Part shown: in pieces, positions 1 to 7,511 of the stretch
Numbering within the stretch: the first letter of the stretch is position 1
Layout: each line of letters begins with the position of its first letter
Assembly: GCA_934513205.1 (NCBI GenBank)
Contig: CAKSWU010000008.1
Location: 1 to 64,000 of the forward strand
DNA: 64,000 nt
Direction of reading: 5' to 3'
Source: an uncultured Faecalibacterium sp.
Lineage (GTDB): Bacteria > Bacillota > Clostridia > Oscillospirales > Ruminococcaceae
Translations under genes and position numbers: made by a program
The notes under the pieces: generated by a model
The model's database searches: none
What the model was told of the DNA's origin: nothing
What the model saw: the letters and a program-made list of their open reading frames with translations, nothing else

Positions 1-300
1 GAAGGGATGTACCCGGAATTTTCGCTGGACGGGATCCCATACAAAGCCTACCGCAACCCGGGCAAGTACCGCGATGAAATCTGCTGTGATGCCGTCCACC
101 CGGAGCAGCTGAACACCGGGCTGCCGCCCCGGCGGGAGCGGCAGCTGCGGGTCCTGCGCATCCTTCTGCCCGCAGCGTTCACCTTTGCCGCCATTCTGGC
201 GGCAGGCTGGGTGGCGACCGGCGGAGCGGACTGGCTCTGGCTGGCAGCACTGGCAGCGGCAGGGGTCCTGCTTGGCCGCGGCTTTGAACACCGGCTGTAA
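1..300 (+). CDS. C-terminal part of a membrane protein of unknown function (partial, runs off the left edge)
   Basis: The frame is open from base 1 and ends with TAA at 298-300. The first Met codon, at base 7, has no properly spaced ribosome binding site, so it is probably internal and the gene starts outside the window. The visible part begins with a soluble stretch containing a Cys-Cys pair, then a basic segment (PPRRERQ), then two closely spaced hydrophobic segments, and ends with the short tail GRGFEHRL. That suggests a protein with a terminal two-helix membrane hairpin. I do not recognise the family. The next gene lies tail to tail on the other strand 14 bases away. Confidence 0.55.
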   Translation, partial: EGMYPEFSLDGIPYKAYRNPGKYRDEICCDAVHPEQLNTGLPPRRERQLRVLRILLPAAFTFAAILAAGWVATGGADWLWLAALAAAGVLLGRGFEHRL

Positions 301-314
301 CCGGGCCAGTCTGC

Positions 315-1145
315 TCAGCTTAGCGGCAGAGCCTCGGCAACGGTCAAAAAGGTATAGCCGCTGTCTGCGTACCACCGGATGATGTCGGGCAGAGCCTCGG
401 CGGTGGTACGGGTGGAGGCGGAATCGTGCATCAGAACGATGCAGTTCGTCTGCTGCCCGGTCTCCCGCACTACGTTGCGGTAGATGGTGTCTGCACTGGG
501 GTGTCCGCCCACAGCGTCCTCGGCGCAGACATTCCAGTCCACCCACTGCCAGCCCTTCTGTTCCACTTCGGACTTCAGCTGTTTCATCAGCTCACTGCCG
601 CCATAGCGGCGGCTCACCGTGTTGGTACTGCCGCCGGGGAACCGCAGATACCGGATGCTTTCCGCATCCACATAAGGTGCAATGCGCTCCTTCAGCAGTG
701 CGATGTCCGCCCAGTAGGCTTCGCTGCTGCCATAGATATCGCTGTATTCGTGGGAGGCGGAATGCAGCGCGATCTGATGCCCGGCGGCAGCAGCCTGCGT
801 GAGCAGAGGCAGATACTTCTCGTTGTAGCCGGTAGCCACCACAAAAAAGGTGCCATGGACCCCGGCACCATCCAGTGCTGCCAGCACCGCCGGAGTCGTC
901 CGGCTGGGTCCGTCATCAAAGGTCAGACAGACCCATTTTTCAGGCTGCGCACCGCCGGAGCTGTCCGCAAAAGCGGCAGCAGCGGGGCAGAGCGCAGAAG
1001 TGTCCGGCACGGGGGTCAGGTCCTGCAGGGTGCATCCGGTAAACCCGGGGGCTGCCCCGGAAGCAAACCCGGCAACAAAGGCAAACAGGGTGAATGCAGC
1101 CACCCGCATCCTCCTGCGCAGAGAACGGTATTCTGAGAGCGTCAT
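315..1145 (-). CDS. Polysaccharide deacetylase family protein (NodB homology domain), membrane-anchored or secreted
   Basis: A 276-residue protein with an N-terminal hydrophobic segment (about residues 13-32) acting as signal or anchor, so the catalytic domain should lie outside the membrane. The carbohydrate esterase 4 motifs are intact: TFDDG at 75-79 (catalytic base and metal Asp), HSASH at 128-132 (metal histidines), RFPGG at 168-172 and LMHD near 238-241. Members of this family remove N- or O-acetyl groups from peptidoglycan or other glycans. The start is supported by GGGAGG upstream of ATG 1145. It stands alone, so the substrate cannot be deduced; wall peptidoglycan N-deacetylation (PgdA- or PdaA-like) is the usual role. 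Confidence 0.85.
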   Translation of the reverse strand: MTLSEYRSLRRRMRVAAFTLFAFVAGFASGAAPGFTGCTLQDLTPVPDTSALCPAAAAFADSSGGAQPEKWVCLTFDDGPSRTTPAVLAALDGAGVHGTFFVVATGYNEKYLPLLTQAAAAGHQIALHSASHEYSDIYGSSEAYWADIALLKERIAPYVDAESIRYLRFPGGSTNTVSRRYGGSELMKQLKSEVEQKGWQWVDWNVCAEDAVGGHPSADTIYRNVVRETGQQTNCIVLMHDSASTRTTAEALPDIIRWYADSGYTFLTVAEALPLS

Positions 1146-1237
1146 CCGGAAAACCTCCCTTGTACGTTGTTTTGCGTTTCAGACGTTTTTATATAGATAT
1201 GAACGTCGGAAAAATCTATGAAAAACGGGAAAAAAGC

Positions 1238-1266
1238 TTGACTGTCCGGGAGGAATGTGGTAATAT
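1238..1266 (+). promoter_or_regulatory. Sigma-A promoter of tRNA-Leu(GAG)
   Basis: TTGACT at 1238-1243, a 17-base spacer and TAATAT at 1261-1266, preceded by TG at the extended -10 position. Transcription would start near 1273, about 60 bases before the tRNA. Confidence 0.75.
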
Positions 1267-1331
1267 ATTCAAGCAGTCCGCTGGACGGTCTCAAGCCTCA
1301 GAGATCGGAGGAATGCATCAGAATTGGATAC

Positions 1332-1415
1332 GCGAGGGTGGCGGAACTGGCAGACGCGCACGTTTGAGGTGCGTGTGGTTTATCCTTGGGGGTTCAAATC
1401 CCCTCTCTCGCACCA
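1332..1415 (+). tRNA. tRNA-Leu (anticodon GAG)
   Basis: A class II tRNA fold with a long variable arm. Acceptor stem GCGAGGG pairs with CTCTCGC, the anticodon loop TTGAGGT carries GAG at 1366-1368, the T-arm is GGGGG-TTCAAAT-CCCCT, and CCA is encoded at 1413-1415. The long variable arm and GAG anticodon identify leucine, reading CUC and CUU codons. Confidence 0.95.
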
Positions 1416-1417
1416 GC

Positions 1418-1469
1418 AAAAAGCTACGAAAAGTCGATGAAATTTCGATGATTCGTGGCTTTTTTGTTT
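1418..1469 (+). terminator. Intrinsic terminator of tRNA-Leu(GAG)
   Basis: AAAAAGCTACGAA (1418-1430) pairs with TTCGTGGCTTTTT (1452-1464), with a nested TCGAT/TTCGA pairing in the loop, followed by a T-rich run. Confidence 0.8.
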
Positions 1470-1482
1470 TGCCCGGCGGCGG

Positions 1483-1510
1483 GATACTGCCGGATACTGC
1501 GCGATACTGC
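1483..1510. repeat. Three tandem GATACTGC units with 10-base period
   Basis: GATACTGC occurs exactly at 1483-1490, 1493-1500 and 1503-1510, each separated by two G/C bases. It lies between the two convergent tRNA-Leu terminators. No function is evident. Confidence 0.6.
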
Positions 1511-1555
1511 CCGCTTTTGCGGATGTGTAGTCAGAATAAACTGCATGACAAACTA

Positions 1556-1592
1556 AAAAGCGCGCTGATTCTCTACGAACCAGTGCGCTTTT
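1556..1592 (-). terminator. Intrinsic terminator of tRNA-Leu(UAG)
   Basis: AAAAGCGCGCTG (1556-1567) pairs with CAGTGCGCTTTT (1581-1592). On the minus strand the hairpin follows the tRNA 3' end by a few bases and ends in a U-run. The flanking A and T tracts mean it could work in both directions. Confidence 0.8.
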
Positions 1593-1599
1593 TGCTCAA

Positions 1600-1681
1600 T
1601 ACGGGTAGTGGGGGTCGAACCCACACGCCTTGCGGCACAGGAACCTAAATCCTGCGCGTCTGCCAATTCCACCATACCCGC
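1600..1681 (-). tRNA. tRNA-Leu (anticodon UAG)
   Basis: On the minus strand the acceptor GCGGGTA pairs with TACCCGT (G-U at pair 1-72). The anticodon stem-loop is CAGGA-TTTAGGT-TCCTG with TAG at plus positions 1645-1647, there is a long variable arm, and the T-arm is GTGGG-TTCGACC-CCCAC. CCA is not encoded, unlike the convergent tRNA-Leu(GAG), so it must be added enzymatically. Confidence 0.95.
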
Positions 1682-1694
1682 ACCTGTAAATGAT

Positions 1695-1723
1695 ATAATA
1701 GCAGTTTCAACCAGAAATGTCAA
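1695..1723 (-). promoter_or_regulatory. Sigma-A promoter of tRNA-Leu(UAG)
   Basis: On the minus strand TTGACA (plus 1718-1723) and TATTAT (plus 1695-1700) are separated by exactly 17 bases, a near-consensus promoter just upstream of the tRNA. Confidence 0.85.
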
Positions 1724-1799
1724 TCGCTGCTGCGGCTGATATTCCGGCTGTGTCCTGCGCATACTGAGGGTACATCGGGTCGGGAAAGGAGCTTTTGAC

Positions 1800-3023
1800 A
1801 TGCGCAGAACAAACCTTCGCCGCTGGTGCGGGATGGCGGCGGTCTATCTGCTGGTGGCGGCAGTGGCGGCGCTGGGTTGGCTCTGGCACAGCCTTCCGTC
1901 AGAGATCCATCTTGAGCCGGGACAGAGCCTGCTGCTGCCGCGCTTTTCCCGGGTGGAACCGCTCCGCCCCTCCGGCCTGCGCAATGCTGCCAGCACGCAG
2001 GCGGCGGGGAATTATCGGGTGACGCTGTCGCTGGGCGGGTGGTTCCCGATAAAAACAGTCCGGGCTATCGTGGCAGAGCGCCCCACCGTCACCGTCTGCG
2101 GTTCGCCCTTTGGCATCAAGATGTTTTCCGAGGGGGCGCTTGTGGTGGGATTTTCGGACCTGAACACCGAAAACGGCCCTGTAAACCCCGCAAAACAGGC
2201 CGGTCTGCGGTTAGGGGATCGGGTGATCCGTTTGGGCAAGACCGAAACGGAGACCAACGATGCTGTCCGTGAGGCACTGGAGACAGCACAGGGGGCTCCG
2301 CTGGAACTGCTCTATGTCCGGGACGGTCGGCAGCAGCAGACGGTGCTGACTCCGGCATGGGACGCAGCGTCCGGACAGTGGCGGGCCGGGATGTGGGTGC
2401 GGGATTCCTCTGCGGGCGTTGGCACCATGACCTTTGTGGACGCGGAAAACGGCGTCTTTGCGGGGCTTGGGCACCCCATCAGCGACAGCGACACCGGTGA
2501 AAGCGTTGCACTGCGCAGCGGCGAGATCGTGCCATGCCAGATCGTGGGATGTACGGCAGGTACGATGGGACGTCCGGGGGAGCTGAAAGGTCACTTTTTG
2601 AGCACGCACGCAATGGGCGTCATCCGAATCAATGGTGCAAACGGTGTTTACGGAACCGTCAACACTGCGGTTCCCGGCAGAAAAGCAGAGATCGCCTTTG
2701 CGCAGGAGGTCGTGACCGGAGATGCCGAGATCTGGACGACCGTCTCGGGTGACGCGCCGCAGGCCTATCAGGTCCGGATCGAGAAGGTCAGCGATGCCGC
2801 TCCGGGACGGAACATGGTCCTACGGGTCACGGACAAGCGGCTGCTGCGCCAGACCGGGGGCATCGTACAGGGGATGAGCGGCAGTCCCGTCCTGCAGAAT
2901 GGTCGGCTCGTGGGTGCGGTGACACATGTTCTGGTCAATGATCCCACCCGCGGTTACGGCATCTTTGCCCAGACGATGCTGGATCAGGCGCAGCAGATCG
3001 AAAAAACAGGCTCTGTTTCGTGA
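1800..3023 (+). CDS. spoIVB: SpoIVB-type serine peptidase (S55, PDZ domain)
   Basis: A 407-residue protein with one N-terminal membrane helix (about 12-29), a PDZ-like region (about 105-185) and the S55 peptidase domain. GLGHPISD around His225, Asp345 in VTDK and GMSGSP with Ser362 form the expected His-Asp-Ser triad. In Bacillus this enzyme crosses into the intermembrane space of the forespore and cleaves SpoIVFA to activate pro-sigma-K processing. GGGAAAGGAG precedes the ATG. It lies directly before spo0A, the conserved spore-former order. The active site looks intact, so nothing in the sequence suggests it is a dead gene. Confidence 0.93.
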   Translation: MRRTNLRRWCGMAAVYLLVAAVAALGWLWHSLPSEIHLEPGQSLLLPRFSRVEPLRPSGLRNAASTQAAGNYRVTLSLGGWFPIKTVRAIVAERPTVTVCGSPFGIKMFSEGALVVGFSDLNTENGPVNPAKQAGLRLGDRVIRLGKTETETNDAVREALETAQGAPLELLYVRDGRQQQTVLTPAWDAASGQWRAGMWVRDSSAGVGTMTFVDAENGVFAGLGHPISDSDTGESVALRSGEIVPCQIVGCTAGTMGRPGELKGHFLSTHAMGVIRINGANGVYGTVNTAVPGRKAEIAFAQEVVTGDAEIWTTVSGDAPQAYQVRIEKVSDAAPGRNMVLRVTDKRLLRQTGGIVQGMSGSPVLQNGRLVGAVTHVLVNDPTRGYGIFAQTMLDQAQQIEKTGSVS

Positions 3024-3024
3024 T

Positions 3025-3038
3025 TTTGACGTGTCAAA
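3025..3038. promoter_or_regulatory. Inverted repeat resembling a 0A box, between spoIVB and spo0A
   Basis: TTTGAC-GT-GTCAAA has two perfect 6-base arms starting just after the spoIVB stop codon. TGTCAAA at 3032-3038 differs at one base from the Bacillus 0A-box core TGTCGAA. It is a candidate Spo0A autoregulatory site about 60 bases upstream of the -35. Confidence 0.4.
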
Positions 3039-3093
3039 CAAAGAAAAAAGAGCGGGTTCGATTATATTTCCCAAAATATGGCAATAAAAACCA

Positions 3094-3122
3094 TTGCATG
3101 TTCTGGTAAAATATGGTAAAAT
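3094..3122 (+). promoter_or_regulatory. Probable promoter of spo0A
   Basis: TTGCAT at 3094-3099, 17 bases, TAAAAT at 3117-3122. A start near 3129 gives a leader of about 35 bases. This placement also rules out the upstream in-frame ATG at 3113 as the start codon. Confidence 0.6.
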
Positions 3123-3163
3123 CCATGGTGTTAAGGGAACTGCACACATTGGAGGAAACAACC

Positions 3164-3922
3164 ATGGATAAAGTGAGATTCTTGATGTCGGATACCGGTG
3201 CTCAGATCACAGAGGCCTGCCGGGAAGCACTGGAGCAAAAGGGCGTGGATGTGACCGTTGTGGAAAAGGACGGAAACAAAGTTCTGCAGAAGATGTTGGC
3301 GGTCCGTCCACAGGTCGTTCTGTTGGACGCCTTCATGCCGGGGTTGGACGCACTGGCGGTCAAGCAGCGCTATAATGCAGCCGGTGAGCGGCACACGTCA
3401 TTCTTCGTGACCGGAGCATTTCAGAGCGAGGAAATGGTGCAGGAGCTTCTGGATGAGGGATTCGCCTACTATTTTGTCAAGCCTTTTGATGAGAACGTGC
3501 TGGCTTCCCGGGTGCTGAAAGTGGCTCAGGGACAGGAAAAACACATCCTGCATACCAGCGTGGACAGCGACGAGCTGACTGTGACCGAGATCCTGCACCA
3601 GATCGGTGTGCCCGCCCACATCAAGGGCTATCAGTTCCTGCGGGATGCCATTCTTCTCACGATGAATGAGCCGGATTACATCAACGCTGTGACCAAGCGT
3701 CTGTATCCGGAAATCGCCAAGCGTAACGGCACCACCGCCAGTCGGGTGGAGCGTGCCATCCGCCACGCCATCGAGGTTGCATGGGACCGGGGAGATGTGG
3801 ATACCCTCAACAGTTACTTCGGCTATACCATCCACAACCTGCGCGGCAAGCCCACCAACTCGGAGTTCATCGCGATGATCGCCGATAAGATGCGGCTGGA
3901 TAAGCGGCAGCGAGTTGGGTGA
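3164..3922 (+). CDS. spo0A: Spo0A-type response regulator, master regulator of sporulation
   Basis: From ATG 3164 (GGAGG at 3151-3155) this is 252 residues: a receiver domain (about 1-120), a short linker and the Spo0A C-terminal DNA-binding domain (about 137-248). Asp55 (LLDAFMPG), Thr83 and Lys106 of the receiver are present. The acidic pocket, normally Asp-Asp-Asn, reads Ser9-Asp10-Thr11, so one acidic Mg-binding residue is missing. The recognition helix region (SRVERAIRHAIEVAW) is essentially identical to that of Bacillus Spo0A. In spore formers phosphorylated Spo0A binds 0A boxes to start sporulation. Whether this receiver is still phosphorylated is uncertain. The DNA-binding half is clearly under selection. 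Confidence 0.93.
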   Translation: MDKVRFLMSDTGAQITEACREALEQKGVDVTVVEKDGNKVLQKMLAVRPQVVLLDAFMPGLDALAVKQRYNAAGERHTSFFVTGAFQSEEMVQELLDEGFAYYFVKPFDENVLASRVLKVAQGQEKHILHTSVDSDELTVTEILHQIGVPAHIKGYQFLRDAILLTMNEPDYINAVTKRLYPEIAKRNGTTASRVERAIRHAIEVAWDRGDVDTLNSYFGYTIHNLRGKPTNSEFIAMIADKMRLDKRQRVG

Positions 3923-4052
3923 AAATACCTCATGGGCATGATCTTTCTGATTCCATGATTTGCCATAACTGGACTGTCGTGCCGATAAACATAGTGGAAA
4001 TAGGTATGGGCGTATGGAATCAGGCCGATAAATAGCTTAAATTCAAGGCGAT

Positions 4053-4101
4053 AAATCTCCTGTATTTGTTGGGTGTAGTGCCCGATGCGTACAGGAGATT
4101 T
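4053..4101. terminator. Long hairpin, possible terminator downstream of spo0A
   Basis: AAATCTCCTGTA (4053-4064) and TACAGGAGATTT (4090-4101) form a perfect 12-base inverted repeat with a 25-base loop, followed by TTGCTTT. It lies about 130 bases past the spo0A stop, so it may instead be a regulatory structure. Confidence 0.45.
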
Positions 4102-4365
4102 TGCTTTATACTTGTCCGGCACAGGAGAGTGACACCGGAAAACGGTTTTGAGATCATAGCGCATAGCGCAGGATGAAGCTCAGAATTGAAATCTGAAGGA
4201 CACGGCTCAACGGCAAAGATTGGGCAAAAAATATCACAAGACAAAACCTTTCCGGTCTGGAAAAAATGGAAAACCACATGAGTAGGAAGGACTTTGTTTT
4301 GTACGGACGACAAAAAAGGCGTGATCTGTCAATAACAGAGGAAAGTACCCGAAGAAAGGGGAATG

Positions 4366-4394
4366 TTGCAACAGGAAAAGCTGCGTGATATAAT
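4366..4394 (+). promoter_or_regulatory. Sigma-A promoter of the flippase gene
   Basis: TTGCAA at 4366-4371, 17 bases, TATAAT at 4389-4394. The predicted start near 4401 is about 125 bases before the ATG. Confidence 0.7.
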
Positions 4395-4527
4395 AAAAAT
4401 GTATGTCTATCCCAGCGCGGCAAAACGGATGCGGTGCAGTTCTATGCCGTACCATCAGGTTGCAGGGATAACGGATAATGTCCGAGTGCTAAACTGTGAC
4501 ACCGGACGGTAAAATGAAGGGTAAAGA

Positions 4528-5991
4528 ATGGATAAGAGAAAGACGAGTCTTGCAAGTAACTTTGTCTGGCGTTTTGCCGAGCGCTGCGGTGCGCAGCTGG
4601 TCACGGGCATTGTATCGCTGCTGCTTGCACGCATTCTGCTCCCAGAGGACTACGGACGCATTGCACTGGTTGAAGTGTTTATGAATATCATGTATGTGTT
4701 TGTGGACTGCGGCCTGTGCGTTGCGTTGATCCAGAAAAAAGAAGCAGATGAATTGGATTATTCATCGGTCTTTTATTGTGGCATTGCTACATGTCTGATA
4801 GCGTATATCACGATTTTTCTGGCAGCGCCGTATATTGCTGCTTTTTATAAGGATGCAGAACTAACGGCCGTTGTCCGAGTCATTGGACTGATGCTGATCT
4901 TTGCCGGCTTGAAAGGAATCCAGCAGGTGTATGTTTCCCGGAACATGATGTTCAAGCTGTTTTTCTTTTCGACTCTTGGCGGAACGTTGTTTTCGGCGGT
5001 AGTGGGGTTGTGGATGGCGTATGCCGGGTTTGGCGTTTGGGCGCTGGTGGCGCAGCAACTTTCCAATACAACAGTCGATACGCTTATTCTTTGGATCACG
5101 GTCGGCTGGCGCCCCAAAAAAATGTTCTCGTGGCAGAGGTTGAAAACGATGGTTTCCTATGGATGGAAGCTGCTTGCCACATCGCTGTTGAACACCATTT
5201 ACGAGAATCTTCGCAGCCTTGTTATTGGTCGTGTTTATACCTCGGCGGAGCTGGCCTATTATAATGAGGCGCGGATCGTTCCGGATGCGATCACGGTCAA
5301 TATCAACAGCTCCATCGACAGCGTGCTGTTTCCGGCAATGTCTGCCGTACAGGATGACCCGACACAGATAAAGGATATGACCCGGCGCGCCATAAAAACC
5401 AGTGCTTATATCGTGGCACCGCTGATGGTCTGTGTTGCTTTTTGCGCCGAGCCGCTGGTTCGGTTGCTGTTGACAGAGAAGTGGCTTCCGTGCGTGCCTT
5501 TTTTAAGGATATTTTGCATTTCTTATCTTTTTTACCCCATTGATTCTGCAAACCTGAATGCTATTAAGGCAATCGGGCGCAGTGACCTGTTTTTAAAACT
5601 GGAACTTTTAAAGAAAGCGGTTGGCCTGGTGTTGCTGATGCTCACCTTCCGCATCAGCGTTATCGCTATGGGCTATGGCGTTTTAGCAGGCAGCGTTCTG
5701 GGGCAGCTCATCAATACCTGGCCCAACAAATCGCTGCTGAACTATGGCTATTTGGATCAGCTGAAGGATACGCTGCCAAGCCTTCTGCTTGCTTCATTTA
5801 TGGGCGGATGTGTCTGGCTGGTCTCGCTGATCCCTCTGCCGGACGTTTTGACGCTGGTCCTTCGGATCCTGCTGGGCGCAGTGATCTATTTGGGAGGCTC
5901 TGCGCTGCTGAAGCTGGATACATTTGAATTCTTCTGGCATGTAGTGAAACCGAAGCTTCAGAAAAAGCCGTGGGCCGATAATGATGAGTAA
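4528..5991 (+). CDS. Polysaccharide/lipopolysaccharide biosynthesis flippase (Wzx-like, MOP superfamily)
   Basis: A 487-residue integral membrane protein with roughly 12-14 hydrophobic segments. It starts with the amphipathic N-terminus typical of this family (FVWRFAERCGAQL) followed by LLLARILLPEDYGRIALVEV, the LxPxDYG-like signature of Polysacc_synt/TuaB-type flippases. Such proteins move lipid-linked oligosaccharide units across the cytoplasmic membrane for capsule or teichuronic-acid-like polymers. GAAGGG lies before the ATG. No glycosyltransferase or polymerase gene is next to it, which is unusual for a flippase, and the gene uses more A/T-ending codons than its neighbours, so it may have been acquired. 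The cargo is unknown. Confidence 0.85.
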   Translation: MDKRKTSLASNFVWRFAERCGAQLVTGIVSLLLARILLPEDYGRIALVEVFMNIMYVFVDCGLCVALIQKKEADELDYSSVFYCGIATCLIAYITIFLAAPYIAAFYKDAELTAVVRVIGLMLIFAGLKGIQQVYVSRNMMFKLFFFSTLGGTLFSAVVGLWMAYAGFGVWALVAQQLSNTTVDTLILWITVGWRPKKMFSWQRLKTMVSYGWKLLATSLLNTIYENLRSLVIGRVYTSAELAYYNEARIVPDAITVNINSSIDSVLFPAMSAVQDDPTQIKDMTRRAIKTSAYIVAPLMVCVAFCAEPLVRLLLTEKWLPCVPFLRIFCISYLFYPIDSANLNAIKAIGRSDLFLKLELLKKAVGLVLLMLTFRISVIAMGYGVLAGSVLGQLINTWPNKSLLNYGYLDQLKDTLPSLLLASFMGGCVWLVSLIPLPDVLTLVLRILLGAVIYLGGSALLKLDTFEFFWHVVKPKLQKKPWADNDE

Positions 5992-6082
5992 GCAGATCTG
6001 CGGGACACAAAGGGAACAAAACGGAAGAATGCTCTAAAGAGGAACTTTAAAGGAGCCAAAAAACCTATCATCACGCAATCAG

Positions 6083-6124
6083 AACCGGTCTGGAACCTCT
6101 GGCATACAGAGCTCCAGACCGGTT
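6083..6124. terminator. Strong hairpin after the flippase gene
   Basis: AACCGGTCTGGA (6083-6094) and TCCAGACCGGTT (6113-6124) are perfect 12-base arms, with CTCTG/CAGAG pairing in the loop. There is no clear T-run on either side, so termination is possible but not certain. Confidence 0.5.
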
Positions 6125-6258
6125 TGCATTCATAGAAAACGCAACGAATGCAAAGAGAGTGGAATCAAGAGGAAAACAGCTGGAAAAGCTGCGAAAATCG
6201 TTATTTTTAAAACGATATGCTGCCCGAGGGCAGCGCAATGCAGGGCTTTTTGGCGATT

Positions 6259-6275
6259 TTGTATAAAGTATACAA
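6259..6275. promoter_or_regulatory. Candidate operator upstream of uxuAB
   Basis: TTGTATA-AAG-TATACAA is a perfect 7+3+7 inverted repeat 31 bases upstream of the -35. The half-site resembles those of GntR-family regulators of hexuronate genes. The cognate regulator is not in the window. Confidence 0.5.
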
Positions 6276-6306
6276 GAATGCACAATGAATTCCGTCAAAG
6301 CGCACA

Positions 6307-6335
6307 TTGAAAAAGAACGACTGATATACTAGAAT
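6307..6335 (+). promoter_or_regulatory. Probable promoter of uxuA-uxuB
   Basis: TTGAAA at 6307-6312, 17 bases, TAGAAT at 6330-6335, giving a leader of about 65 bases that ends in ACAGGAGG before the uxuA start. Confidence 0.6.
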
Positions 6336-6408
6336 ATAAGCAAGGAAGCGCGGCACACGGCTGCGCAAATAAGCAAAGCAAAGCAAAACAGTACAGGAGG
6401 AACTCTCT

Positions 6409-7506
6409 ATGCCTATGAAAATGGGTTGGCGCTGGTATGGCGAGGGCAACGATCCCGTCACCCTGAGCGACATCAAGCAGATCCCCGGCGTGACCAGCAT
6501 CGTCTGGGCACTGCACAACAAGATGCCCGGCGAGATCTGGGAAATCGACGAGATCCAGAAGGTTGCAGACCAGATCCACGCCTACGGCTTTGATATGGAT
6601 GTTGTCGAGTCCGTCAACGTGCACGATGATATCAAGATCGGTCTGCCCACCCGCGACCAGTATATCGAGAACTACAAGCAGTGCATCCGCAACCTGTCCA
6701 AGTTCGGCGTCAAGGTCATCTGCTACAACTTCATGCCCATCTTCGACTGGACCCGCACCGACCTGTTCCACCCGGTAGGGGACGGCTCCACCGCACTGTT
6801 CTACGAGAAGGACAAGATCAAGGGCGATTACAAGGCCATGGCTGAGTACATCATGTCCTTCACCGAGAAGTATAACATGACCTTCCCCGGCTGGGAGCCG
6901 GAGCGCATGGCAAAGCTGGACGAGCTGTTCAAGGCCTACGCCCCTGTCACCAAGGAGAAGCTGTGGGAGAACCTGAAGTACTTCCTGGAAGCTCTGATGC
7001 CCACCTGCCACGAGTGCGACATCAAGATGGCCATCCACATGGACGATCCCCCTTGGGATATCTTCGGCCTGCCCCGTCTGCTGGTGGACGAGCCCAGCAT
7101 CGACCGCTTCCTGAAGATGGTGGACGATCCGTACAACTGCCTGACCCTGTGCACCGGCAGCCTGAACGCAAACCCCAACAACAACTGTGCCGAGATCATC
7201 CGCAAGCACTGCGACCGCATTGCCTTCGGTCACGTCCGCAACATCCACCACTTCCCCAACGGCGACTTCTCTGAGGCTGCGCACCGCGACTGCTGCGGCG
7301 AGACCGGCATCATTGAGGTGATGCGCGCTTACCATGACTGCGGCTTTGAGGGCTACATCCGCCCCGACCACGGCCGTCAGCTGTGGGAGGAAGGCCCCGG
7401 CGTCTGCCGCCCCGGCTATGGCAAGTATGACCGTGCTCTGGGCATCCAGTATATGCTGGGTATCTGGGATCTGCTGGACCGTCTGGATGAAGAAAAGAAG
7501 GGCTGA
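6409..7506 (+). CDS. uxuA: Mannonate dehydratase
   Basis: A 365-residue cytoplasmic enzyme of the UxuA family, TIM-barrel fold, converting D-mannonate to 2-keto-3-deoxygluconate in glucuronate/galacturonate degradation. The N-terminal motif MGWRWYGEGNDPVTL, the segment NFMPIFDWTRTDL and the metal-site region with HVRNIHH and RPDHGRQLW are typical of the family. ACAGGAGG lies before the ATG. The codons are strongly biased (mostly C-ending), which suggests high expression. It is followed after 5 bases by the oxidoreductase gene that makes its substrate, so the two form an operon. Genes for uronate isomerase and KDG kinase are not in the window. Confidence 0.95.
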   Translation: MPMKMGWRWYGEGNDPVTLSDIKQIPGVTSIVWALHNKMPGEIWEIDEIQKVADQIHAYGFDMDVVESVNVHDDIKIGLPTRDQYIENYKQCIRNLSKFGVKVICYNFMPIFDWTRTDLFHPVGDGSTALFYEKDKIKGDYKAMAEYIMSFTEKYNMTFPGWEPERMAKLDELFKAYAPVTKEKLWENLKYFLEALMPTCHECDIKMAIHMDDPPWDIFGLPRLLVDEPSIDRFLKMVDDPYNCLTLCTGSLNANPNNNCAEIIRKHCDRIAFGHVRNIHHFPNGDFSEAAHRDCCGETGIIEVMRAYHDCGFEGYIRPDHGRQLWEEGPGVCRPGYGKYDRALGIQYMLGIWDLLDRLDEEKKG

Positions 7507-7511
7507 TTACT

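Larger units (their letters stand above)
3923..4527. other. 605-base intergenic region between spo0A and the flippase gene
   Basis: I see no credible gene here: short frames on both strands lack ribosome binding sites and family features. It holds a hairpin (4053-4101) and a good sigma-A promoter (4366-4394) for the flippase, leaving a leader of about 125 bases before its ATG. The composition is more AT-rich than the flanking genes. Confidence 0.6.
5992..6408. other. 417-base intergenic region upstream of uxuA
   Basis: It contains a hairpin (6083-6124), a short GC hairpin GCTGCCC/GGGCAGC (6219-6234), a perfect inverted repeat that looks like an operator (6259-6275) and the uxuA promoter (6307-6335). 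I see no gene. Confidence 0.6.
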
